Shown piece after piece: positions 22,092-31,215 of a stretch of 64,000 nt of DNA. The number at the start of each line of letters is the position of its first letter. Within the stretch, counting starts at the first letter, position 1. The notes below the pieces were generated by a model. The model made no database searches. It was not told where the DNA came from and saw only the letters and a list, made by a program, of their open reading frames with translations. The DNA is from Hordeum vulgare subsp. vulgare (taxonomy: Eukaryota; Streptophyta; Magnoliopsida; Poales; Poaceae). Made by a program: the position numbers and the translations under genes. Location of the stretch: positions 486,521,763-486,585,762 of the forward strand of contig NC_058524.1 of assembly GCF_904849725.1 (NCBI RefSeq), read 5' to 3'.

Positions 22092-23909
22092 TGTTGGGGA
22101 ACGTCGCATGGGAAACAAAAATTTTCCTACGCGCACGAAGACCTATCATGGTGATGTCCATCTACGAGAGGGGATGAGTGATCTACGTACCCTTGTAGAC
22201 CGTACAGCAGAAGCGTTAGAGAACGCGGTTGATGTAGTGGAACGTCCTCACGTCCCTCGATCCGCCCCGCGAACAATCCCGCGATCAGTCCCACGATCTA
22301 GTACCGAACGGACGGCACCTCCGCGTTCAGCACACGTACAGCTCGACGATGATCTCGGCCTTCTTGATCCAGCAAGAGAGACGGAGAGGTAGAAGAGTTC
22401 TCCGGCAGCGTGACGATGCTCCGGAGGTTGGTGATGACCTTGTCTCAGCAGGGCTCCGCCCGAGCTCCGCAGAAACGCGATCTAGAGGAAAAACCGTGGA
22501 GGTATGTGGTCGGGCTGCCGTGGAAAAGTCGTCTCAAATCAGCCCTAAAACCTCCGTATATATAGGTGGGAGGGAGGGGGGCCTTGCCTTGGGGTCCAAG
22601 GACCCTCAAGGAGTCGGCCGAGCCAAGGGGGAGGACTCTCCCCCCCCCAAACCGAGTTGGACTAGGTTTGGTGGGAGGGAGTCCCCTCCCTTCCCACTTC
22701 CTCCTTTTTTTTTTCTTTTTTCCTTTGATTTCTTATCCTTGGCGCATAGGGCCCTTTTGGGCTGTCCCACCAGCCCACTAAGGGCTGGTGCGCTACCCTT
22801 ATGGCCTATGGGCTTCCCCGGGGTGGGTTGCCCCCCCCCCCCCCGGTGAACTCCCGGAACCCATTCGTCATTCCCGGTACATTCCCGGTAACTCCGAAAA
22901 CCTTCCGGTAATCAAATGAGGTCATCCTATATATCAATCTTCGTTTCCGGACCATTCCGGAAACCCTCGTGATGTCCGTGATCTCATCCGGGACTCCGAA
23001 CAACATTCGGTAACCAACCATATAACTCAAATACGCATAAAACAACGTCGAACCTTAAGTGTGCAGACCCTGCGGGTTCGAGAACTATGTAGACATGACC
23101 CGAGAGACTCCTCGGTCAATATCCAATAGCGGGACCTGGATGCCCATATTGGATCCTACATATTCTACGAAGATCTTATCGTTTGAACCTCAGTGCCAAG
23201 GATTCGTATAATCCCGTATGTCATTCCCTTTGTTACTTGCCCGAGATTCGATCGTCAGTATCCACATACCTATTTCAATCTCGTTTACCGGCAAATCTCT
23301 TTACTCGTTCTGTAATACAAGATCCCGCAACTTACACTAAGTTACATTGCTTGCAAGGCTTGTGTGTGATGTTGTATTACCGAGTGGGCCCCGAGATACC
23401 TCTCCGTCACACGGAGTGACAAATCCCAGTCTTGATCCATACTAACTCAACTAACACCTTCGGAGATACCTATAGAGCATCTTTATAGTCACCCAGTTAC
23501 GTTGCGACGTTTGATACACACAAAGCATTCCTCCGGTGTCAGTGAGTTATATGATCTCATGGTCATAGGAATAAATACTTGACACGCAGAAAACAGTAGC
23601 AACAAAATGACACGATCGACATGCTACGTCTATTAGTTTGGGTCTAGTCCATCACGTGATTCTCCTAATGACGTGATCCAGTTATCAAGCAACAACACCT
23701 TGTTTATAGTCAGAAGACACTGACTATCTTTGATCAACTGGCTAGCCAACTAGAGGCATGCTAGGGACGGTGTTTTGTCTATGTATCCACACATGTAAAT
23801 GAGTCTTCATTCAATACAATTATAGCATGGATAATAAACTATTATCTTGATACAGGAATTATAATAATAACTATACATTTATTATTGCCTCTAGGGCATA
23901 ATTCCAACA
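22092..23909 (-). repeat. Copia-2 5' LTR
   Basis: An 1818-bp LTR on the minus strand with TATATATA at 22557-22564 and a run of 14 C at 22831-22844. It is nearly identical to 14975-16803. Frames between 22349 and 23419 are shadows. Confidence 0.95.
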
Positions 23910-24499
23910 GGCCTCCCCCCTAGATGGTAGGAGGGTTTCCCCTGTGGTCCTTATCCTCCATGGTGGCGGAGGGGAGAGAGCCCCTCCGAGATTGGGTCTC
24001 TCTATATTTTCTTTCTGTTTCTGCGTTTTTCTGCCCTTCCAGATTCTGGTGTTTCACCATTTCTTATATTCCCGGAGATCCGTAACTCCGGTTGGGATGC
24101 AATTTTAACACAATTGTTATCCGGATATTAGCTTTCTTGCGGCGAAAGAAGGGCACCAACCGCCTTACGGGGTGTCCACAAGATAGCTTGGCGCGCCCTA
24201 CCCCCCAGGTCGCGCCCTATGGCTTGTGGGCCCCTCAGGAACCTCCTTATGTTGATTCCACTTCCCAAAATGCACACATATTCCAAAAACAAATCTTCGT
24301 AAGTTTCTATCCCATTTGGACTTCGTTTGATATGGATTTTCTGTGAAACAAAAAACATGCAACAAATAGGAACTGACACTCGGCACTGGATCAATATGTT
24401 AGTCTCAAAAATAGTATAAAAAGTTGCCAAAAGTATATGAAAGTTATAGAATATTGGCATGAAACAATCAAAAATTATAGATACGATGGAGACATATCA

Positions 24500-24638
24500 C
24501 GCCTCGATAGCCCCTCAAAGATCCTGCAAAATACACGAAATAATATAAAATACTTCGTATTAAAAATAAACATAAAATAAATAAATAAAATTGTATTTAA
24601 TTTAATAACCCGTATACATAGTCACATATATTAACAAA
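24500..24638. other. AT-rich spacer between LTR-A and the TIR element
   Basis: 139 bases, very AT-rich. No gene. On the minus strand it ends GAGGGGCTATCGAGGCG against LTR-A, which may be a remnant of an internal region or polypurine tract. Confidence 0.4.
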
Positions 24639-24746
24639 CACTATTCCGATCGTGGGATGAGAATAACTATTCTGATCCACGCTGACTCGTCCTAGCAGTA
24701 GCACTTGAACTTCCCCGGGTGCTAGGTTGAAAGCTAGGTACACCGT

Positions 24747-26500
24747 GGTAACAACCTAGGTTGATTTTTTGTAAAAATATTCATGGTTTAAGATCAGTTT
24801 TGAAAACTGTTTTTGTTCATACAAAAAACATGAATCATATTTTTTATCCTATTTCTAAACCATTTGTCACAATGAGGCAAATGATATGGCGTTTGATATC
24901 TGCTGCAAATCCGCTCATTTCATACATTGAAAGTTTTTCCAAATTCCCTACAGTTAAAGAGGAATTTAAAAAATGGCGGAATTTCTGAAACCGAACATCC
25001 AGGTTCGTATTTCACAGTTAATTTCAAAATGGCTAGTCCAATCGATGCAAATGATATGGATTTCGAAAGCTTATGAAAATGGTATAAAAAGTTCCTTCCA
25101 ACAATTACCGCTTTAAAAGTAATTAAGAAAACGGTAGAACTTGCACCAAGTTCGTATTTTCACGTTAATTCCTCAATGGTTTCTCCGATTGGAGCAAATG
25201 ATATGGCAGCGAAACTTTTATATGTAGATTATTTTTTCCAATTCCTTACGGTTTTAAGTCAATTTTAAAAATGTCTAAAAACATTTTTTGGCCGTAGTTT
25301 TTACAAACTTTATTGGAATGGGGCAAATAATATACCGTTGAAAAGCTACGGAAAATGCAAAACATTTTCATGTAGATAGTTTTCTGTGATTTCTAGCTGT
25401 TTTCAAGCAATTTCGAAAACAACGAGATCATGCGTTTTGCCTTTATCGCGAAACACGGTTTTCAAAAATGCACCGCATGAAGAACTTGACCTTCTCGCCA
25501 TGTCCACTTGAACTTCACTTTGTTTTTCACGTGATGTTTTTTGCTCGTCACTCTCCATCCACTCACCGAAATTGAGCAAATGGTATATGGCGGAATGCTT
25601 CTGTAAGTACATAACTTAAAAAATGGTAACAACCTATGTTCAATTTTTGTCAAAATGTTCACGGTTTAATAGCAGTTTTGAAAATCGTTTTTGTTCATAA
25701 AAAACGTGAATATTATTTTTTATCCTATTTCTAAACCCTTTATAGGAATGAGGCAAATGAGATGGTGTTGGATAGCTGCTGCAAATCCACTCATTTCATA
25801 CGTTGAAAGTTTTTCCAAATTCCCTACGGTTAAAAGGCAATTTAAAAAATGGTAGAATTTCTGAAACCGAACGGCCGGGTTCGTATTTCGGGGCTAATTT
25901 GAAAACGGCTAGTCCGATCAACGCAAATGATATGGCGTTGGAAATCTTATGAAAATTTGCATCTTTTCACATAAAAAGTTTCTTCTACCTGTTTACGGTT
26001 TGAAAGTTATTTAGAAAACGGTAGAAGTTGTACCGAGTTTGTATTTTCGCGTTAATTTCTTAATAGTTTGTCGGAATGGAGCAAATGATATGGCGTTCGA
26101 AAGCTTGAACAAATGCGAAACTTTTATATGTAGATTGTTTTTTCCAATTACTTACGGCTTTAAGTCAGTTTTAAAAATGGCAAAAAATGATTTTTGGCCT
26201 ATCGGAATGGGGCAAATAATATACCATTGAAAAGCTACGGAAAATGCGAAACTTTTTCATGTAGATGGTTTTCTATGGCTCCTAGCCGTTCTTAAGCAAT
26301 CTTAAAAATAGCGAAATCATGTGTTCTGCCTATAGCTTGAAACACATTCTTCGAAAATGCGCCGCATGAAGAACGTGAACTTCTCGGCTTATCTCCATCT
26401 TCACTTTATTTTTCACGTGTTATTTTTTGCTCGTAACTCTTCATCCACTCAACGGAATTGAGCAAATGATATATGGATGGAAAGTTGTTGTAAACACGCA
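24747..26500. repeat. Two tandem copies of an 878-bp unit
   Basis: The unit starts GGTAACAACCTA at 24747 and again at 25625. Both copies run through the same landmarks in the same order: a block on 'tatcctatttctaaacc', 'gcaaatgatatggc' stretches, an 'aaagctacggaaaatgc' stretch, a 'cgcatgaagaac' stretch and a final 'attgagcaaatg'. The motif GCAAAT.ATAT recurs several times within each unit, so each unit was itself built from shorter repeats. The copies are substantially diverged. Confidence 0.8.
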
Positions 26501-28015
26501 ACTTTTCCGTGTTATTGCTTTTTTTTTCATACTCGCGACGGTTTAAAAGATATTTATCTAACATTCATGCAATTTAGTAGTTGACCTTCCTGCTGTTGAC
26601 ATTTGAACTTCAACATATAAATATCAAACTTCTCTATTTTTGTAATTTTTACTTCTTGATTTATTTGTTTTAGTAACGGGAAAATCCTAGTATTCTAATA
26701 AATATTGAAACAACCCTTTATTTAAATTTGAACTTCTGTAAAAAAATCAAAACGGTGAATATCCTTTCTACGAATATTGGAGGGTTCTATTTTGAGAATT
26801 TGAACTTCTTGTTTTTTTCATTGTTGAACTTCTTGTTTTTCATTTTTTATTAATGAGGAAAATCTAGATTTGTACAAACATTGAACTTCTTTTTTTCAAG
26901 TTGGACTTCTTGGGGATATTTCCTTTAGTATTGGAAAATCCTAGTTTTGTAAATAAATATTCATGAACTTCTAGTTTTTTGAAAATTCATGTAGAGAGTT
27001 CTATTAAAATTTGTCATCGTTTTTAACTTTCGAGTTTTTGTGTAGTTAAACATGAACCTGATGAAACATCATTTTTTGACGGCGAGCAAGTAATGGCCAA
27101 AACATGCATATAAAAGAAAGGGGTACAAATATTCTTTTCCATTTAGCTAAAATAGGAACAACATATATATGTATAGTAAACATACTTGACCTTCTAGAAC
27201 ACAACATTTTGACCTTCGCAAAAAATACACAGTTGTAAAAGGACAAAAACAAAGCAATGTCTTTTTAAATAAACATCAAATTTGACTTTTTTATGTTGAA
27301 CTTCGTTGTTGATTTTTTTTTAATTACAATGGATATGTGAGTTTGTTTAAATGGTAAAATACTGGATATTTGAATAAACCTCAAACCACTTCGTTGTTTT
27401 AGTTTCAACCTGTAAAGTTTTTCTTTTTTTTTGCACTTCGAACCACGTCATCGTTAGAAATTTAACTTCTCTTTTCTATTCTTGTAATAACAACACATCA
27501 CGTAAAGGTAATGGCAATTTAACTTTAGATACAATTGATCCTTTTCTGTCATTGATGCCAAGTTACACATTTCTTTTGAAAACATAAAAGTTCTATTTTT
27601 TAGCCTGAGCTTTGAGCAAGGCACCATCTTTTTTTAGTATGTTTCCACCTCATGTTTGCTATAATCCATTTCCTCTCTGGCTCCTTGTGTGTCTTAGCAT
27701 CTCAACGCCAAAGCTAGAAGCAGCAGCTTCATCGGGACCTTGGAGAGCAGCGTAGCCTATCGATAGACAGAGCAGTAGCACTTTTTGTAGTTGAGAGCTT
27801 CAAGAAATTGCAGCTGCAAAAACGGGTCACGCAACAGTAGCTCCACACGCCATAGCTAGAGAGCATTTAGCGAAGTTGCTTCCAAATAAATTAAACAATG
27901 AACCACCGGATCTTTTGAATTTGAACTTCTGCATAACTTTTCGTGAATCTGTGTATCCCTCGTAACAAAAGACAAGAAGGTAGCGGACAGGGCCCCCATG
28001 AGAGGACAGAAGAAT
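26501..28015. other. AT-rich interior of TIR-1, no gene
   Basis: Low-complexity AT-rich DNA with many TTGAACTTC/GAACTTCTTG motifs on the plus strand, ending in a more balanced 400 bases. The minus frames at 27046-27252 and 27827-28080 have no recognisable domain and lie in repetitive DNA. Confidence 0.5.
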
Positions 28016-28313
28016 GTCAAAGAATTGCACAAGTGGAGGCCCAGGCCCAGGCAGACATGCTTTGCTAGAGCAAAGACCACGCCCGCAGCAGGACAGAGTT
28101 GACTCTCGTCAGTGTATCAAATAATTGCACAAGTGGAGGCCCAGGCCCAGGCAGACATGCTTTGCTAGAGCAAAGACCACGCCCGCAGCAGGACAGAGTT
28201 GACTCTCGTCAGTGTATCAAATAATTGCACAAGTGGAGGCCCAGGCCCAGGCAGACATGCTTTGCTAGAGCAAAGACCACGCCCGCAGCAGGACAGAGTT
28301 GACTCTCGTCAGT
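28016..28313. repeat. Perfect 100-bp tandem repeat, nearly three copies
   Basis: The unit beginning AAGTGGAGGCCCAGGCCCAG starts at 28031, 28131 and 28231. Copies one and two are identical over all 100 bases. Copy three is identical for 83 bases and then diverges after AGTGTA. Each unit contains GAGGCCCAGGCCCAGGCAG and GACTCTCGTCAGTGTA. Confidence 0.97.
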
Positions 28314-29657
28314 GTAGCCTTCAGTCCAGGATACTGCTACCCTCTCGTATTCGTATATACTGTAGAAAAGAATGGGGAAAGAGGGTCAGAAAGCGGGGTA
28401 TCTCATAGGAGGACCGGACCCTCCTCACACCACTAGCCAGAAAGAAGGAAAAAGATAGAAAGAAAAAAGGTTAATCTAGTGCAATCATCGTGATAATTAT
28501 ATCACCAACCACAACAATCAGGCAAATGCAGGGAGAGGCAGACACGATTCCTTCCTGTCATCACGAAAAAGTTGGTTTGCCACCCCCAAGTACAGTCCAA
28601 CCCCCACAGAAATCCATCATTCTACCTCTAGCTGACCGCACGTCCAACAGAACACATTGCCAGCAGCAGCAAAACCAGTGGCAATGCGATGCAATTACAT
28701 GCTAAAAAGGCTTGATTCCGTTCTAGAAAATAGCTCCTAGTGCATTCGACACCTGAATTTTGCAAACAATGATAGTATGATATGATAATAAGTACGCGTG
28801 GCAAGGTACTAGGATGCAAGACAGAGACGTGGCAAGGTACTAGGATGCAAGACAGATGTGCAATCTTCCATCGGCTGTCTCATTATTTTTGTCCATTGAT
28901 CAATTCCGTTCCATTCATGGTGACAATTGACACACGCATCAAATAATCAAAAGATAGATACATACAAGAGCTGGCTACCTGAGCTAAATCAACACATACT
29001 TATTTATTACTCTCCCCAAGCACTAATTCAATCCAGAGAAATAAAGAAACGAAAAATCTGAAGAAAAAAAAGACCTAAGAAGCAGAGCACATGAACAACT
29101 TACTGGAGGCCATGCTTGCTCATCCTCCATCTTGATGCAGAATTGTGGAACAAACTTTTGCATATTTTGCAAATCTTTTCTTGTTCTTCTTTCTTTCTCG
29201 GAATCAACAACATAAAGCAAACCAAGAAAGAAAGAAAGGGAACTACATTTGACAGCGGCTGGATCCCTGATGGGAGCCCTGTCCCATGGCGGCGCCTGGT
29301 GGAGGTGCTGGACAGGGGCGGCGGAGGCCACGGTCGGCAGTTGGACGTGAAGGTCTCCGGCCCGACGGCGGCGCTCGGAATCCAATGTCGGCAACGAGCG
29401 GGAACCATGGCCAGCGGTCCGGGGATCCAGGGTCGGCGGGGGTGCGTGGGGATCCATGGCTGGCTACGGCGCGTGCTGATGTGCGGGATGAGGTCGACGG
29501 TGGTTCCGTGGGAGGAGGCCGGCGGAAGGTGCGGAGCAGCAGGCCGGAGGCCGGAGGTCGGAGGCCGGAGGCCGGCGGAAGGTGCGGAGCAGCAGGCCGG
29601 AGGCCGGAGGCCGGCGGCGGCGCTGCAAGAGTTGGAGGACGGTGGAATCAGGGGAGG
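28314..29657. other. Interior of TIR-1 with short duplications and a GC-rich end
   Basis: No supportable gene. At 28798-28858 a 31-bp unit (GTGGCAAGGTACTAGGATGC..) is tandemly duplicated. From about 29230 the DNA becomes strongly GC-rich; 29521-29610 holds a 53-bp tandem duplication made of GGCCGGA heptamers. The overlapping frames at 29023-29672 on both strands follow from the high GC content and lack recognisable domains. An origin as a captured gene fragment cannot be excluded. Confidence 0.55.
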
Positions 29658-29660
29658 TTA

Positions 29661-30491
29661 GAGCATCTCTAGCATACCCCTGTAATGGTCAAATCCGTAA
29701 AAACGACGTGTTTATAGTTTCAGTTTGAAAAACAGCATGAAGAGACTCCGTAAAACTTGTTCGATCCGTAAACTTTTTAAGGGGCACGTAAATACATCCG
29801 CGAAAACCTTATATGTGCAATTTTAAAGGAAGTATACAGTTAAACCCGTAAACTGGTCAAACCTCATCGGAGCAACCGCGCCGCGCAGAATTCGTAGGAA
29901 TCTACGTGGAACTCACCGAAATCTGGCGCCGCATGTGAGAAGAAGCCGCCGCATGCCGAAATTTGTCGCCGCCGGTCCGAATTGCGGCTAGCTCGACCTC
30001 CACTGCATAGGCGAGGTTGTCCACGGGCAAGGCGGAGCAGGCCACCGGTGGCCCGAATCAGGGCGGCGCGGCACCGAAGAGAGCGAGGCAGGGGTGGGGA
30101 AGCTTGTGCGGCCATGTCAGGGAACGCACGTGCGGCGGCGGGCAGTGTCGGGCTCAAATCGGGGACGGACGAGCGCGCCAGGGAGTGCGCGACCGGGGTG
30201 GGCGGCGCACGGCTCCTCCACTGCATGTGTGGCCCGGAACGGCGCTGGGACGAGGCAGGGGCGAGGCGGGCAGCGTCGGGGCGAGCCGGGGTGCCAGGGC
30301 GAGGCACGTCGTGGCCGGAGACAGCTCGCTGGGACGGGAGGAAAAAATAAAAAAAAATAGCTATAATGGGATACAATTTCATTTATGGGGTCTGCTCAGT
30401 CAAGGGCAATTTTGCACTGTAAAAACGGTTTACAATGCCCCTTATACACGCTTTTAAGGGTTGACTTTTACAGGGTCTGCTAGAGATGCTC
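29661..30491. mobile_element. PIF/Harbinger-type non-autonomous element
   Basis: It starts GAGCATCTCTAGCA and ends TGCTAGAGATGCTC, a perfect 14-bp terminal inverted repeat that continues with CCCTGTAA on both sides after three mismatched bases. It is flanked by TTA at 29658-29660 and 30492-30494, the target duplication typical of PIF/Harbinger elements. Length is 831 bp. The AT-rich ends enclose a GC-rich core (about 29870-30340) with no recognisable transposase. Frames at 29864-30457 are chance frames in that core. Confidence 0.88.
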
Positions 30492-30673
30492 TTAGAGACA
30501 TCATGCGTACACACGGAAGGTCGTGGCTGGTATTAGGCCGTTCGGTGATGTGCTAATGGGCCGGTCTAGCGTTGCTCTTTTCCTTTCTTTTGGATCTTAG
30601 AAACACCTCACCAGGCCCTATATAGGAAGCGTTGGATCAAAATAACTATTATGATCCCAGGATCAGAATAGTG

Positions 30674-31215
30674 TCACTTGTTGAATTCGAATTCTGATCG
30701 GAAATAAGGAAACTCTCTTTGTGGTTCATGAGCTTTGCAACGTCTTTTTGCCTCCTCTTTTTTTTGAACTATTTTTTCAAACACCAACACAAGCCTGTTT
30801 TTATGCACATGTTGAATACTGGCTAAATTGACGGGGGGCTTGGTAGTCACGATCACCCTTAGAACTATTACAATATTATTTAACATTCATGTGTGCGAAG
30901 TCTTGGATTCGTGTCATATGCATCGGTTCTAAATTATGTCTTGAGTCAAAAGTTGGGTTGCCCCGCTCCTGTGCTTACCCCTTTATGTTCCGCTCGCTCG
31001 ACTAAAAGGGTAAAGGGAGAACCATTGAGACTGTACTTCCAGCTAGTCTAGTTAAGTACCTTAGTGGAGAAAGCCGAAAACTGTCTCTCATAATAAGCAA
31101 GAACTGGTCTACGATCCGAAGACAAGTATTCAACTAAATAACTGCCGGGGTTCATCGCGTTATGCGAAAAGTTTGAAACCTTTAAAACCAGGTGATAATA
31201 GGTTTTTACACCACG
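30674..31215 (-). other. Left part of a minus-strand gypsy remnant (3' untranslated side)
   Basis: No gene. Read on the minus strand, this follows the truncated gypsy frame ending at 34212, after removal of the solo LTR at 31216-33876. It is probably the 3' untranslated region of that element. The frame at 31048-31344 crosses the LTR boundary and is not real. Confidence 0.4.

Larger units (their letters stand above)
14975..23909 (-). mobile_element. Copia-2: near-intact BARE1/Angela-like Ty1-copia retrotransposon
   Basis: A complete 8.9-kb element on the minus strand: 5' LTR 22092-23909, primer-binding site 22079-22090, leader, gag-pol 20836 down to 16856, polypurine tract 16804-16819 and 3' LTR 14975-16803. 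It is flanked by perfect GGCCT duplications (14970-14974 and 23910-23914) inside LTR-A. The LTRs differ by roughly twenty substitutions plus a few small indels by eye, including about 14 bases present in the 3' LTR near 16115 and absent from the 5' LTR. This makes it the youngest-looking element here. The LTR sequence strongly resembles BARE1/Angela from memory. Confidence 0.96.
14031..24499 (-). repeat. LTR-A: gypsy-type LTR, minus strand, split by Copia-2
   Basis: The minus strand starts TGATATGTCTCCATCGTATC at 24499, runs to 23910, is interrupted by Copia-2, and resumes from 14974 to about 14031, ending CTTGTGGGCTAT. Joined length is about 1.53 kb. The expected CA terminus is missing: the next bases on the minus strand are the TGATACG start of LTR-B, once Copia-1 is removed. 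LTR-B therefore appears to have cut into or abutted LTR-A. It may be a solo LTR, or the 3' LTR of an element whose internal end lies at 24500-24638, where the minus strand reads GAGGGGCTATCGAGGCG just before it. The frames at 14793-15044 and 24092-24460 are shadows. Confidence 0.75.
24639..30673. mobile_element. TIR-1: unclassified element with about 45-bp terminal inverted repeats
   Basis: The left end (24639-24683) begins CACTATTCCGATCGTGGGAT. The reverse complement of the right end (30628-30673) begins CACTATTCTGATCCTGGGAT. The two stay aligned for about 45 bases with about nine mismatches and one indel, including a shared TATT.TGATCCA. No convincing target duplication was found: flanks are TTAACAAA and TCACTTGT. 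Internally there are two 878-bp direct repeats, an AT-rich stretch with scattered GAACTTC motifs, a perfect 100-bp tandem repeat, a GC-rich minisatellite and a Harbinger-type insertion. No transposase was recognised, so it is non-autonomous or a decayed foldback/Mutator-like element. Confidence 0.55.

Noticed and set aside
24639..24645. CACTA at the start of TIR-1 as evidence for a CACTA superfamily element
   Set aside because: There is no 3-bp TSD and no subterminal repeat array, and the repeat continues for 45 bases in a pattern unlike CACTA-1.
28016..28313. The 100-bp repeat as a CRISPR array
   Set aside because: The unit is wholly identical with no repeat/spacer alternation, and the genome is a plant's.
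29023..30457. Overlapping GC-rich frames of up to 181 codons on both strands
   Set aside because: High GC lowers stop frequency in all frames; compositions are Gly/Arg/Ala-rich with no domain, and the stretch crosses a transposon boundary at 29661.
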